Shown: positions 8,690-17,651, numbered from the stretch's first letter. The stretch is 64,000 bases of DNA from Natrinema longum (GCF_017352095.1 NZ_CP071463.1:2170001-2234000), one strand, 5' to 3'. Numbers and translations are program-made. Notes: generated by a model not told the origin, from the letters alone.

Positions 8690-8854
8690 ACCCGAATGGA
8701 AGGGGATACGGCTGAAAGGTATTGTGACCGTCACCGACCGGTGACCGGATGCCGGCCATCGGACGATGGGCGTCCGTCGGATACCGGCTCGAGCTGCGGG
8801 ACCATCGGTCAACTTACCGAAACGTTCAACTAGTTCTGTCGAAATGTAATACGC

Positions 8855-9940
8855 ATGAAAGTAGCCCTGATCGGAGTCGGTCAGGCAGGCGGCAACGTCA
8901 CCGAACGGCTCGCCCGGTTCGACGCGAACATGGGCTTCGAAGCCGTCCAGGGCGCGCTGGCTGTCAACACCGCGGAAGCCGACCTCCAGTCCCTCCAGTT
9001 CGTCGACACCCAGTTGATCGGTGCCGACCGCGTGAACGGGCACGGCGTCGGTGCCGACAACGAACTCGGTACGGACGTGATGCAGTCGGACGTCCAGCAA
9101 GTACTTGACGACCTCGACGGCCGCGTCACGTCACGAGCCGAAGCCATCGTCGTCGTCGCCGGCCTCGGCGGCGGCACCGGCAGCGGCGGCGCGCCGGTCC
9201 TCGTCCACCACCTCCAGCAAATCCACGACATCCCGATCTACGCGCTGGGCATCCTTCCGGGACGGAACGAAGGGGCGATCTATCAGGCCAACGCCGGTCG
9301 CTCCCTGAAGACGCTCCTCCGGGAGGCCGATTCGACGCTGCTGATCGACAACGACGCCTGGCACGAACAGGGCGAGAGCATCGAGAGCGCCTTCGAGACG
9401 ATCAACGAGCGGATCGCCAAGCGGGTCGGCCTGCTCTTTGCCGCCGGCGAGGGAGTCGACGACGCAGCCGCCGCTAGCGTCGTCGACGCGAGCGAAGTGA
9501 TCAACACCCTTCGGGCGGGCGGCGTCGCGGCGCTGGGGTACGCCTCCGCGGTCGCCAGCGAGGACAGCAGCGAGAACATCACGAACACGATGAGCGTCGC
9601 TCGACAGGCGCTGTTGACGGGAACGAGCCTGCCGGACGCGACGACGGCCGACTCGGCGCTGCTCGTCATTGCCGGCCAGCCCGACGCGATCCCGCGCAAG
9701 GGCGTCGAGCGCGCCCGCCGCTGGCTCGAGGACGAAACCGGGAGCATGCAGGTCCGCGGCGGTGACTTCCCCATGGACAGCGACCGACTCGGCGCGCTCG
9801 TCTTGCTCGGCGGCGCGGAGCGTTCCGACCGGATCGAGGCGTTCATGGAACGCGCCCGCGAGGCGAAAGACGCCCAGGAGGCCGAGGCCACGGACCACGC
9901 CGAGGAGTTCGCCGACGATCGCCTCGAGAACCTCTTTTGA
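8855..9940 (+). CDS. CetZ-family tubulin/FtsZ-like GTPase
   Basis: A 361-residue tubulin-superfamily GTPase. Evidence is the N-terminal GVGQAGGNV phosphate loop, the signature GGGTGSG at residues 105-111, and the T5/T6-type region PGRNEGAIYQANAGRSL. CetZ proteins in haloarchaea form dynamic filaments that influence cell shape and motility, whereas canonical FtsZ1/FtsZ2 act in division; this sequence lacks the FtsZ C-terminal peptide and fits CetZ better. Which CetZ paralogue it is cannot be said. The gene is followed by 600 bp without a clear ORF, containing a strong hairpin. Confidence 0.88.
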   Translation: MKVALIGVGQAGGNVTERLARFDANMGFEAVQGALAVNTAEADLQSLQFVDTQLIGADRVNGHGVGADNELGTDVMQSDVQQVLDDLDGRVTSRAEAIVVVAGLGGGTGSGGAPVLVHHLQQIHDIPIYALGILPGRNEGAIYQANAGRSLKTLLREADSTLLIDNDAWHEQGESIESAFETINERIAKRVGLLFAAGEGVDDAAAASVVDASEVINTLRAGGVAALGYASAVASEDSSENITNTMSVARQALLTGTSLPDATTADSALLVIAGQPDAIPRKGVERARRWLEDETGSMQVRGGDFPMDSDRLGALVLLGGAERSDRIEAFMERAREAKDAQEAEATDHAEEFADDRLENLF

Positions 9941-10540
9941 GACGATCGGACGGGACGATTTGCGGATCGAGTCGCCTCGAGACGCAAACCGTCGGTGCTG
10001 CCCGTCCTCGAGACGCGAGTCGGTGTTCACGGACGGCTATCCGACAGGGCGACATCGACGGCCCGTCCTCGCCGTGGACCACGAACGAAGCCGACGGCTC
10101 GCAACGAGTGCTGCGGTCGGTATCGACCTGCTCTCGGTGTCGCCACGACACCGAGAGCACGCTCCGCGTCGGCGGCCCGGCTTCGAACTGGGCGTCCAAT
10201 CCGCCGGGTCAAAGCCGGCTCTATTTATGTTCGCCGGCCACCCGCTTGTCATCAGCTAACACGGGGGTAGAGGCTCCTGTGAACCGTTTTCAGGGTATCT
10301 GGGACCGGTAGATTTAAACTATAGGCGACAGTAGTTGTCGTCACCAGAACGCCACCGGGGCGCGTATCGCTCGACGAACGATGACAGGAAATCTTATTCA
10401 CCGAGGTTTCGCAGATCGTGAGCAGTCGCTTCGAACGGTCGGCTTGCTGCCCGTGAGTCGCTCGCCCAGCCGTCGGCGACCGACTCGAGTGGGCGACCGA
10501 CCGTTCCCCGGTGCGGGTATGGCACAGAGGTTTAACTAAC
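9941..10540. other. 600-bp gap without a recognisable gene
   Basis: Lies between the CetZ gene and a coiled-coil gene. Candidate frames are Arg/Pro-rich shadows. It holds a perfect 14-bp inverted repeat (10129-10159, own entry), a weaker CGACA/TGTCG repeat around 10325-10340 next to an ATTTAAACTATA stretch, and a TCTTATT box near 10390. The last two could belong to a promoter for the downstream gene with a long leader, or for an untranslated RNA. Confidence 0.4.
10129..10159. repeat. Perfect 14-bp inverted repeat, 3-nt loop
   Basis: Arms TGCTCTCGGTGTCG and CGACACCGAGAGCA surround CCA with no mismatch. No U-run follows on either strand, so it is not a canonical archaeal terminator. It sits 190 bp after the CetZ stop. 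Confidence 0.7.
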
Positions 10541-11422
10541 ATGGTAGACGAATCGAAGAACATCGAACTGACAGAGGACGACTTAGAAAACAAATCGAAA
10601 GGACAGCTCATCAAGATGGCCGGTCAACTCCGAGACCGGCGAAACGACCTGAACCAGATGGCTTCCGAGCGGGCGTCAAAGCGTGACGATCTCAACGCGA
10701 AGACCCGCGAGAAGGTCGACGAAGCCCAAGAGCACCGCGAGAAACGCGACGAGCTCAACGAACAAGTCCAGGAACACAAGGAAAGCCGCAACGAGCTCAA
10801 CGCCGAGGCCAACGAGCTGTTCGACAAGGTCGAACAGCTCAAGTCCGACATGGAGCTCGACGAGGGCACGGACCTCGAGGAGCTCAAAGAGGAGATCGAG
10901 CAACTCGAGTTCAAACAGCAGACCGAGGTCCTCTCGAGCGAGGAAGAGAAGGAACTCATCGAGAAGATCGAGAGCAAGCGCGAGGAGTACGAGGAGCGCA
11001 AACAGAAACTCGATCAGAACGAGGACTTAGAGGAGCTCGTCGAGGAAGCCGAAGAAGTGCGATCGGAAGCCTCCCAGCACCACCAGAAGGTCACGGAGCT
11101 GGCGGACAAGGCCCAGGAACATCACAACCAGATGATCGAGGCCTATCGCGAGGCCGACGATGTCCGTGACGAGGCCGACGAGATGCACGAGAAGTTCGTC
11201 GAAGCCCAGGAGGCCGCCGACCGCCACCACGAGGACTTCGTCCGCGTCCAGAAGCGCCTGCGCGAACTGGACAAGAAAGAAGAGGAAGAGCGCAAGTCCG
11301 AGCGCGACAAGAAGAAAGAGGAGGCCAAAGAGGAGGCCGAAGAGATCTATCAGAAGTTCAAGGAAGGCGAAACCCTCGAAACCGAGGACCTGATGAAACT
11401 CCAGAAGACGGGACTGCTCTAA
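10541..11422 (+). CDS. COG1340-type archaeal coiled-coil protein
   Basis: A 293-residue, highly charged protein that is almost entirely coiled coil: long runs of Glu, Lys, Arg and Gln with heptad-like hydrophobics and no globular domain or membrane segment. It matches the archaeal COG1340 pattern (sometimes mislabelled phosphoserine phosphatase). Lys content is unusually high for a haloarchaeal protein because of EEERKSERDKKKEEAKEE-type runs. Function unknown; a structural or nucleoid/SMC-like role is speculation. The ATG at 10541 was taken as start because MVDESKNIELTEDDLENKSK begins the conserved region. Confidence 0.82.
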   Translation: MVDESKNIELTEDDLENKSKGQLIKMAGQLRDRRNDLNQMASERASKRDDLNAKTREKVDEAQEHREKRDELNEQVQEHKESRNELNAEANELFDKVEQLKSDMELDEGTDLEELKEEIEQLEFKQQTEVLSSEEEKELIEKIESKREEYEERKQKLDQNEDLEELVEEAEEVRSEASQHHQKVTELADKAQEHHNQMIEAYREADDVRDEADEMHEKFVEAQEAADRHHEDFVRVQKRLRELDKKEEEERKSERDKKKEEAKEEAEEIYQKFKEGETLETEDLMKLQKTGLL

Positions 11423-11632
11423 TTCGATTCCGTCTACCGCGGCTTTTCTCCCCGAATTTTCGGGTTTCGCGAACGGTCGTGTAGTGGCGTCGCTCTCGGC
11501 ACCGCGTACTTCGGGCGTCGATCTCCCCCGCCGGGACGGATCGCCGTACACACCGTTCGATAATACTGTCCAAAAGACAGTGAACGCCGCCTCGAGCGGT
11601 GAAATTATGCGTATTCGACCACGAGTCCCGGT

Positions 11633-12526
11633 ATGGACGTTGCAATTCTCGGCTGTGGGTACGTCGGCATCGAGCTGGGCCGACAGCTCGCGACACGAGA
11701 GCACGAGCCGATCGGCGTTCGGCGGTCGGCGGCAGGAATCGAGCGGATCGAAGACGCGGGCTTCGAGGCGGTCCGAGCGGACGTCACCGATCGCGAGGCC
11801 CTCGCGGCGGTCCCGGACGTCGATGCGATCGTCTTCGCCGCGAGCAGCGGCGGGCGGGGTGCCGAGGCCGCCCGCGACGTGTACGTTGAGGGGCTGCAAA
11901 CGGCGATCGAGGCGTTCGGCGAACGCGAGCACCCGCCCGAACGACTGGTCTACACCTCCTCGACCGGTGTTCACGGCGATCACGACGGTGACTGGGTCGA
12001 CGAGGAGACGCCGCTCGATCCCACGACCGAGAAGACGGCGGTACTCGCCGAGGCCGAACGGATCGCGCTCGAGGGCCCCGAAGCGTACGGCTTTCGGGGG
12101 ACCGTCGCACGGTATGCCGGGCTGTACGGCCCCGACCGATACCGTCTCGAGCGGTATCTCGAGGGGCCCGTGACCGCGGGGTATCTCAACATGGTCCATC
12201 GGGACGACGCCGCCGGTGCGGTCCGATACTTGCTCGAGGAAGACCTCGCACGCGGGGAGGTCGTCCAGGTAGTCGACGACGAACCCGCCTCCAAGTGGGC
12301 GTTCGCGGACTGGCTGGCCGCGGAGTGTGGTCGGGAGGGGCCGCCGACGCAGACGAAAGCCGAACGGCTCGCGGACGACGATCTCTCCGAGGCGGGCCGA
12401 CGCCGGATCCTGACGAGTAAACGCTGTTCGAACGACCGGCTTCGGGAACTGGGCTACGAGTTCGCCTATCCCACTTTTCGTGAGGGGTATCGAGAGGCGA
12501 TCGAGAGCTATCGCCGTCGGGGATAA
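11633..12526 (+). CDS. NAD(P)-binding SDR-family protein
   Basis: A 297-residue extended short-chain dehydrogenase/epimerase-like protein. The N-terminal Rossmann motif is GCGYVGIELG (residues 7-16). The usual catalytic Tyr-x3-Lys is not clear: YTSSTGVHG is present, but the later conserved YxxxK appears as KTAVLAEAE, so it may be an atypical SDR that binds NAD without classical chemistry. Similar proteins are annotated as YeeZ-like epimerases. It stands alone between two genes in the same direction. Confidence 0.8.
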   Translation: MDVAILGCGYVGIELGRQLATREHEPIGVRRSAAGIERIEDAGFEAVRADVTDREALAAVPDVDAIVFAASSGGRGAEAARDVYVEGLQTAIEAFGEREHPPERLVYTSSTGVHGDHDGDWVDEETPLDPTTEKTAVLAEAERIALEGPEAYGFRGTVARYAGLYGPDRYRLERYLEGPVTAGYLNMVHRDDAAGAVRYLLEEDLARGEVVQVVDDEPASKWAFADWLAAECGREGPPTQTKAERLADDDLSEAGRRRILTSKRCSNDRLRELGYEFAYPTFREGYREAIESYRRRG

Positions 12527-12719
12527 TCAGTACTCACTCGTTCGTGAACCGGGAACCACGACTCCGGTCCTGACCGTGGGCCGTACGCGGTGTGTCACTC
12601 GTTTCAACGACTGCGATACCGTCGTGAGGCCGTCGACTGACGGTTCGTGACGATCGACGGCCCTTCTCGAGCGGACAAACCGTCGGAAAACTCTTGGTGG
12701 TTCGATTTGATTCCTCGGT

Positions 12720-13910
12720 ATGAGCTATCGGCGCGCCTCGAGGGGCGGTGCCTTCCTCGGGGCGAATCCGTTGGTAACCGAGTCGCTCGGTGACTCGGTC
12801 CGATCCCTCGAGCCGCTCGTCCTCTCGTTGCTGGTTCTCGTCGCCGTCGCGCTCGTCCTCGGTGGGTGGTGGGCGGTTCGATGGGTTCGACGACCGCCGG
12901 GCGTCCGGCTCCAGCGCGTCCTCGCCGGCGAGGACGAGGTGACGGTATTGATGCATCCGAACCCGGATCCCGACGCCATGTCGTGTGCGATGGGCGTCGC
13001 GGCGATCGCAGCGTCGGTCGACACCGACGCGACGCTGCAGTTCTCGGGCGAGATCCGCCACCAGGAGAACCGCGCGTTCCGAACCGTCCTCGATCTCGAC
13101 ATGGAGTCCATCGAGGCGAGTTCACAGCTCGCGTCGAACCCGGTGGTCCTCGTCGATCACAACACCCCCCGCGGGTTCACGGGTGCACAGACCGTCGAGC
13201 CGATCGCGGTCGTGGATCACCATCCTGGCAACGGGGCCGGGAAGAAGTTTACCGACGTCCGGACCGACTACGGTGCGGCCTCGACGATCATCGTCGAGTA
13301 CCTGAACGATATCGGCGCGACGATGGCCGCCGAGGACGGCTCCGGCGGGCTCGAGGTGTCGCCGGAGCTGGCGACGGGCCTTCTCTATGGCATCCAGTCG
13401 GACACGAACCATCTGACGAACGGCTGCTCCCGGGCGGAGTTCGACGCCTGTGCGACGTTGTTTCCCGGGATCGACGAGGACCTGCTCGACCGGATCGCCA
13501 ACCCGCAGGTCAGCGACGACGTGTTACAGATCAAGGCGAAGGCGATCACCGAGAAACGGATCGAAGGCCCATTCGCCGTCTGCGGCGTCGGCGAGATCGG
13601 CAACGTCGACGCGATTCCACAGGCCGCGGACGAACTCATGCACCTCGAGGGCGTCACGGCGGTCGTCGTCTACGGTGAACACGACGGGACGCTTCACCTC
13701 TCGGGGCGGTCCCGGGACGACCGAGTCCACATGGGCGAGACGCTCCGCCACGCGATCAGCGATATACCGATGGCCAGCGCGGGCGGTCACGCACGAATGG
13801 GCGGTGGCCAACTCTCGGTCGATCACATGGAGGGGATCGGTCCCTCCGACGGGATCGGCCGCGCGGAGTTCGAGGAACGGCTCTTCTCGGCGATGGCGGG
13901 CGAACGGTGA
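12720..13910 (+). CDS. Membrane-anchored DHH-family phosphoesterase
   Basis: A 396-residue protein with one transmembrane helix (about residues 32-55) followed by a DHH/DHHA1 phosphoesterase. The metal ligands are visible: HPNPDPDAM from residue 79, VDHN around Asp146, and DHH at 166-168. The C-terminal DHHA1 part ends with GGHARMGGGQLS. Relatives (NrnA, GdpP) hydrolyse nanoRNA, pAp or cyclic dinucleotides; the membrane anchor makes a c-di-AMP- or nanoRNA-type role at the membrane possible, but the substrate is inferred. Confidence 0.87.
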   Translation: MSYRRASRGGAFLGANPLVTESLGDSVRSLEPLVLSLLVLVAVALVLGGWWAVRWVRRPPGVRLQRVLAGEDEVTVLMHPNPDPDAMSCAMGVAAIAASVDTDATLQFSGEIRHQENRAFRTVLDLDMESIEASSQLASNPVVLVDHNTPRGFTGAQTVEPIAVVDHHPGNGAGKKFTDVRTDYGAASTIIVEYLNDIGATMAAEDGSGGLEVSPELATGLLYGIQSDTNHLTNGCSRAEFDACATLFPGIDEDLLDRIANPQVSDDVLQIKAKAITEKRIEGPFAVCGVGEIGNVDAIPQAADELMHLEGVTAVVVYGEHDGTLHLSGRSRDDRVHMGETLRHAISDIPMASAGGHARMGGGQLSVDHMEGIGPSDGIGRAEFEERLFSAMAGER

Positions 13911-13966
13911 CGACGACCCTGCTCGGAGTCGGTCGGTGGCGTCTCAGTGCCCGTCGTCACCCGCCG

Positions 13967-14137
13967 TCATCGGATCTCTTTCCACTCGGACTTGCAGTCC
14001 GGACAGATACGGACCGTCTTGATCTCATCCGGGTCGTTTTCGGTCTTCAGTGGCTTCTCGCACTCACCGCAGACGAGCCGATCGTAGGTGTCTTTCTCGA
14101 GTTCGCCGGCACGGAGTGCCTTCCGGACTGATCTCAT
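13967..14137 (-). CDS. HVO_0758-family zinc-finger protein, 56 aa
   Basis: A 56-residue zinc-ribbon protein: CGEC and CPDC (two CxxC pairs 21 residues apart) within a charged frame ending WKEIR. The sequence MRSVRKALRAGELEKDTY followed by the CxxC pairs matches the small haloarchaeal zinc-finger family named after HVO_0758. Role unknown; such micro-proteins may be regulators or RNA/protein-binding factors. It faces away from the glycosyltransferase gene. Confidence 0.85.
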   Translation of the reverse strand: MRSVRKALRAGELEKDTYDRLVCGECEKPLKTENDPDEIKTVRICPDCKSEWKEIR

Positions 14138-14204
14138 GTTCACCCTGTAGGCAGGTGGGGAAGAAAAAGACCAATGCTTCCCGGCCTCGAGTCGCTGCCG
14201 CCGT

Positions 14205-14325
14205 GTCGTCGCCGTCGTTACGGGAGCCGGTGGCAGGACGGTTCCCTGCCTCGAGTGACCGGCGACCCCGCGGCCGGGTCCGTGGGTCGCCGCCACTGCT
14301 GAGAGCGGTCCGTGGTGTCTATCTG
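14205..14325 (-). repeat. Dispersed hairpin repeat, copy 2
   Basis: On the minus strand it reads GGACCGCT, CAGTGGC, GGCGACCC.CGG...CCG.GGGGTCGCC, then CACTCGAGGCAGGGAACCGTCC. The GGCGACCC/GGGTCGCC stem is intact, with a CGG/CCG inner pair. It occupies the divergent gap between the zinc-finger gene and the glycosyltransferase gene. Confidence 0.65.
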
Positions 14326-14370
14326 GCCGCATCCGTGGCCGTTTTACCGGTCCGCTCGAACACCCCACCG

Positions 14371-15519
14371 ATGGAGTACGTCCAGGAGCGGATCGCCACG
14401 CTCCACGAGTTCGGCGACGGGGACGGGCGGCGGACCGACCTCGCCCGCGAGGCCACCGCGGCAGTCGCCGAGACGGCCGTCGTCGTCCCGATGACCGGCC
14501 GCGAGTACGAGAGCCCCGCCGCCGAACGCGTCCTCGGCGAACTCGAGACCCTCGAGCCGGAACCGGCCGCGGTGTTCGTTCCCGTTCGCGCCGAGCCCGA
14601 TCGGATCGGTCCGTTTCGGAACTGGCTCGAGGGGTTCGAGCTGCCGATTCGCGTCCTCTGGTGTAACGCGCCCGGCGTCGAGACGCTCCTCGCCGACGCC
14701 GGACTGGGCGGCGAGTTCGGAAAGGGCCGAGACGTCTGGCTCGCGCTCGGTCCTGCCGCCGACGTCGCCGACGCTGTCGTCGTCCACGACGCCGACGCTC
14801 GGAGTTACGAGGCGGGCCACGTTCGCCGCCTGCTCGCACCGCTGACGATGGAGTTCGAGTTTTCGAAGGGATACTACGCCCGCGTCGAGCGCGGTCGACT
14901 CTACGGGCGGCTTTGCCGACTGTTCTACGAACCGCTCGTTCGTACCCTCGCGGACGCTCACGATGCGCCGATCGTCGACTACCTCGGTGCGTTCCGGTAT
15001 GCGCTGGCCGGCGAGTTCGCCGCGACCGCCGACCTCGCCCGGCGGCTCCGCGCCCCCCGTACGTGGGGGCTCGAGGTCGGAACCCTCGGCGACGCCTACG
15101 AGATCGCCGGCTTCGACGGCAGTGCACAGGTCGACCTCGGCCGGCACGAACACGACCACCGCGCCGTCGCCGGCGAGACCGGCCTCGAGGGGATGAGCCG
15201 CGAGGTGGCCGCCACGCTCCTGTCCCTCCTCGAGGAGCACGGGGTCGACCCCGACTACGGGACGCTGCCCGAGCGGTATCGGACCGTCGGCGACGAACTG
15301 ATCGAGCAGTACCGCGCCGACGCGGCGATCAACGGGCTCGCGTACGATCCGGCGGACGAACGGGAGCAGCTGGCTCGCTACGCCGAGTCGATCGTCCCAC
15401 CGGGGCCCGACGACACGCGCCTGCCGCGATGGATCGACGCGCCGTTCGCGCCGGGCGACGTGCTCGAGGTAACCCAGCCCTGGCGGGAGCGACGCGTCGG
15501 CTCGCGCTCGCAAGACTAA
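14371..15519 (+). CDS. Family 2-like glycosyltransferase
   Basis: A 382-residue GT-A glycosyltransferase of the glucosyl-3-phosphoglycerate/mannosylglycerate-synthase-like group. Visible are the N-terminal nucleotide-sugar region with VVVPMTGREYESPAAERVL, a DxD-type metal motif in VVVHDADARSY, the acceptor region FEFSKGYYARV and GLEVGTLGDAYEI. Family members make compatible solutes or glycolipid heads; a solute role would suit a halophile but is inference. The ATG at 14371 has a GTTTTACC box about 28 nt upstream. A DUF7109 gene follows after 26 bp, then a Nudix gene, likely one operon. Confidence 0.83.
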   Translation: MEYVQERIATLHEFGDGDGRRTDLAREATAAVAETAVVVPMTGREYESPAAERVLGELETLEPEPAAVFVPVRAEPDRIGPFRNWLEGFELPIRVLWCNAPGVETLLADAGLGGEFGKGRDVWLALGPAADVADAVVVHDADARSYEAGHVRRLLAPLTMEFEFSKGYYARVERGRLYGRLCRLFYEPLVRTLADAHDAPIVDYLGAFRYALAGEFAATADLARRLRAPRTWGLEVGTLGDAYEIAGFDGSAQVDLGRHEHDHRAVAGETGLEGMSREVAATLLSLLEEHGVDPDYGTLPERYRTVGDELIEQYRADAAINGLAYDPADEREQLARYAESIVPPGPDDTRLPRWIDAPFAPGDVLEVTQPWRERRVGSRSQD

Positions 15520-15545
15520 TCCCCCTATCGGCCGTTGGGCCGCGT

Positions 15546-16043
15546 ATGGACGCGACCGCCGACGAACTTGCCGGCGTGGTCGATCTCTTTGGCGGGTTGA
15601 CCCGTGCCGAACTCGAGCGGGCGCTCGCCGAAGCCGCCTACCGTGCCGACGGGCAATCGGTCGACGACGGGGCCCTCGAGGCGGCGATCGACGAGGCGCT
15701 CGAGTCGTTCACGCTCGTTCGGTACGATCCCGCGGACGAGGACGTTGCGTCGATGGCCGACGGCGAGGCGTTGCTGGTCGCCGGCCCGACGGCCTTTCCG
15801 ACCGTGCCGGCGGACGCGGAAGACGTCCCCCACATTCTCGACGTCGAGCGACGACGGCTCGATCGGGACCTGTTGGGTGAGCGGACCCGCGAGCGTGTCC
15901 GCGAGGCTGCCGACGAGGCCATCGAAGCCGAGGAGAGCGAACGGATCAGGGTCCTGATCGACGTCAGCTACGACGTCGAGTCGTGGGCACCGGTCGATCT
16001 CACGGACGAACGGACGCGACTGGAGGACGCTCTCGACGAATGA
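15546..16043 (+). CDS. DUF7109 family protein
   Basis: A 165-residue acidic protein with no membrane segment and no obvious catalytic motif. A helical N-terminal half (LTRAELERALAEAAYR) precedes a mixed segment containing GPTAFPTVPADAED and a charged C-terminus. I associate this pattern with the haloarchaeal DUF7109 family; function unknown. Its TGA overlaps the Nudix start (TGATG), so the pair is translationally coupled. Confidence 0.72.
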   Translation: MDATADELAGVVDLFGGLTRAELERALAEAAYRADGQSVDDGALEAAIDEALESFTLVRYDPADEDVASMADGEALLVAGPTAFPTVPADAEDVPHILDVERRRLDRDLLGERTRERVREAADEAIEAEESERIRVLIDVSYDVESWAPVDLTDERTRLEDALDE

Positions 16044-16633
16044 TGGCGAGGAGACTGACGCTCGATCCCGTCGCAGCGTACGACCCCACCGAGATCGGCG
16101 ACCAGGAGTACGACGCCGCGGTTCTCGCGCCGATACTCGATCGGGACGGCGAGGACCACCTCCTCTTTACCCGGCGGGCCGACCACCTCGGCGAACACCC
16201 CGGACAGATGAGCTTCCCCGGCGGCGGAGCCGAGCCACAGGACGACACCATCCTCGAGACCGCGCTCCGTGAAGCAAACGAGGAGATCGGCCTCGAATCC
16301 AGCGAGGCCGAAATCGTCGGCCAACTCGACGACATTCGAACGGTCACCGAGTACGCCGTTACGCCGTTCGTCGCCCGCGTGCCCGATCGGGAGTACGTCC
16401 GCGAGGAGAGCGAGGTCGCCGAGATCGTCGTCCTGCCGCTGTCGGGGCTGCTCGATCCGGACAACTACGAGTACGAGCGCCGATCTCACCCCTACTACGG
16501 CGAGATCGTCATCCACTACTTCCACGTAAACGGTGCCACCGTCTGGGGCGCGACCGGCCGGATCCTGGTGCAACTGCTCGAGCTGGCGACCGACTTCGAA
16601 GCACCAGAGAAGGTCGATCGGTCGGATTTTTAG
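16043..16633 (+). CDS. Nudix hydrolase, CoA pyrophosphatase (NudL) type
   Basis: A 196-residue Nudix protein. The UPF0035-type motif LLFTRRADHLGEHPGQMSFP (residues 40-59) precedes the Nudix core REANEEIGL (76-84); this combination marks NudL/Nudt7-like enzymes that split CoA and its derivatives into 3',5'-ADP and 4'-phosphopantetheine. Another Nudix substrate is possible. The ATG three bases earlier (16040) is an alternative start. Last gene of the likely glycosyltransferase-DUF7109-Nudix operon. Confidence 0.88.
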   Translation: MARRLTLDPVAAYDPTEIGDQEYDAAVLAPILDRDGEDHLLFTRRADHLGEHPGQMSFPGGGAEPQDDTILETALREANEEIGLESSEAEIVGQLDDIRTVTEYAVTPFVARVPDREYVREESEVAEIVVLPLSGLLDPDNYEYERRSHPYYGEIVIHYFHVNGATVWGATGRILVQLLELATDFEAPEKVDRSDF

Positions 16634-16797
16634 TCGGTTACTCGCCGAATTGCTGGAGTTTCCGCTGAATATTCCGTCGAGTACCGCAGTGCCGTGGTTT
16701 CCCTCCGTGAGCACTGCCTCCCGAACTGCCTCGACCGTCCCTCGTCACCCGTGGCTGTCCCGAAATCGAGTTACCTCTCGGAGAGGTCGAGAACGGA

Positions 16798-16880
16798 GTG
16801 ATACGGACCGCTGTCAGGCAGTGGCGGCGACCAACGGACCCGTGGGGTCGCGGTCACTCGCGACAGGGGACCGTCCGAAT
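16798..16880 (+). repeat. Dispersed hairpin repeat, copy 3
   Basis: Reads GATACGGACCGCTGTCAGG, CAGTGGCGGCGACC, ACGGACCCGTGGGGTCGC, then CACTCGCGACAGGGGACCGTCC. It lies between the Nudix gene and the MGMT-fold gene, whose 3' ends converge here, a place where a terminator is expected. Confidence 0.65.
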
Positions 16881-16890
16881 CGATCGTGGG

Positions 16891-17361
16891 TCACAGCCCC
16901 TCGAGCGACCGCAATTTCTGCTCGACGTCGGGCGGCGCGGCGCTGGGGCCGTCGCGCACGCGGTGGTCGGGGACCAACAGCGGGGCCGGGTTCTCGTCGA
17001 GTGCGGTCCGGACGAGGATGATGTCGTCGTCGTCCTCGTGATCGAGCCCGGAGGTCATCCGGGCGAGCGTCTCGACGCTGACCTGCTCCCCGTAGGGGAT
17101 CCCCTGGACGCCCTCGAGGACCGCCCGCTGGTCGGTCGGCATGGTCATCGCGACCTGCACGTCGTCGAAGGTGATCTCCTCGAGGCCGTCGAGGTACTCG
17201 AAGATTCGATCGAGGACGGGATGGTCGTCCTCGGCGTCGTCGTCGGGGATCTCGGGGAACGAGACGCTCAGGACCCGCCCGCTCGCGGCACCGAGTTGGA
17301 CGTACCGGTCGAGGTACGGCGATTCCCGTGCGTAGATTCCGGCATCCGTAACGTCCTCCAT
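16891..17361 (-). CDS. MGMT/Ogt-fold protein lacking the active-site cysteine
   Basis: A 156-residue protein with an O6-alkylguanine-DNA alkyltransferase C-terminal domain: the helix-turn-helix region IPYGEQVSVETLARM (residues 88-102), ALDENPAPLLVP (120-131) and HRVRDG (133-138). The reactive cysteine of the PCHRV motif is replaced: it reads PDHRV, with Asp132 encoded by GAC. Alkyl transfer to the protein is therefore impossible. Known cysteine-less relatives (ATL proteins, with Trp or Ala here) bind lesions and recruit nucleotide excision repair; that role is possible but unproven for an Asp variant. It is divergent from trpC. Confidence 0.82.
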   Translation of the reverse strand: MEDVTDAGIYARESPYLDRYVQLGAASGRVLSVSFPEIPDDDAEDDHPVLDRIFEYLDGLEEITFDDVQVAMTMPTDQRAVLEGVQGIPYGEQVSVETLARMTSGLDHEDDDDIILVRTALDENPAPLLVPDHRVRDGPSAAPPDVEQKLRSLEGL

Positions 17362-17613
17362 AGCTAGGCCTAGACCATCGGGGCTTGAATAGTCGCCGGT
17401 CCTCGGTTTCTTCTCGTCCGGACTCGCCGGGAGTCTCGCCTCCACTGACGAGGAACACCACGCCTTCCCCAGCCGACTTCTACTCACGGCTCCGACAGTC
17501 GACGTTCGTATTTCGGAGGCTTCGCAGTCCTCACCGCGGCACAGCGCGCGCCACTGCACGTGGGCAGATCGCGTTCTCCCTTCTTTTCTCCGCTCCCACG
17601 TGCCGCCATGACG

Positions 17614-17650
17614 CAAGCCTTATGTACATATGAGTACGTCGATGTACAAT
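17614..17650 (+). promoter_or_regulatory. trpCBA promoter with phased TGTACA boxes
   Basis: A CTTATGTA TATA-like box lies about 30 nt before the trpC ATG, so transcription should start at or next to the codon. On it sits the palindrome TATGTACATA (17621-17630), with TGTACA at 17623-17628; a second TGTACA is at 17643-17648, and an intervening GTAC is at 17634. The GTAC cores start at 17624, 17634 and 17644, exactly 10 bp apart on one DNA face. TGTACA is the TRP box bound by TrpY in Methanothermobacter; use of a similar repressor here is inference. Confidence 0.65.
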
Positions 17651-17651
17651 A

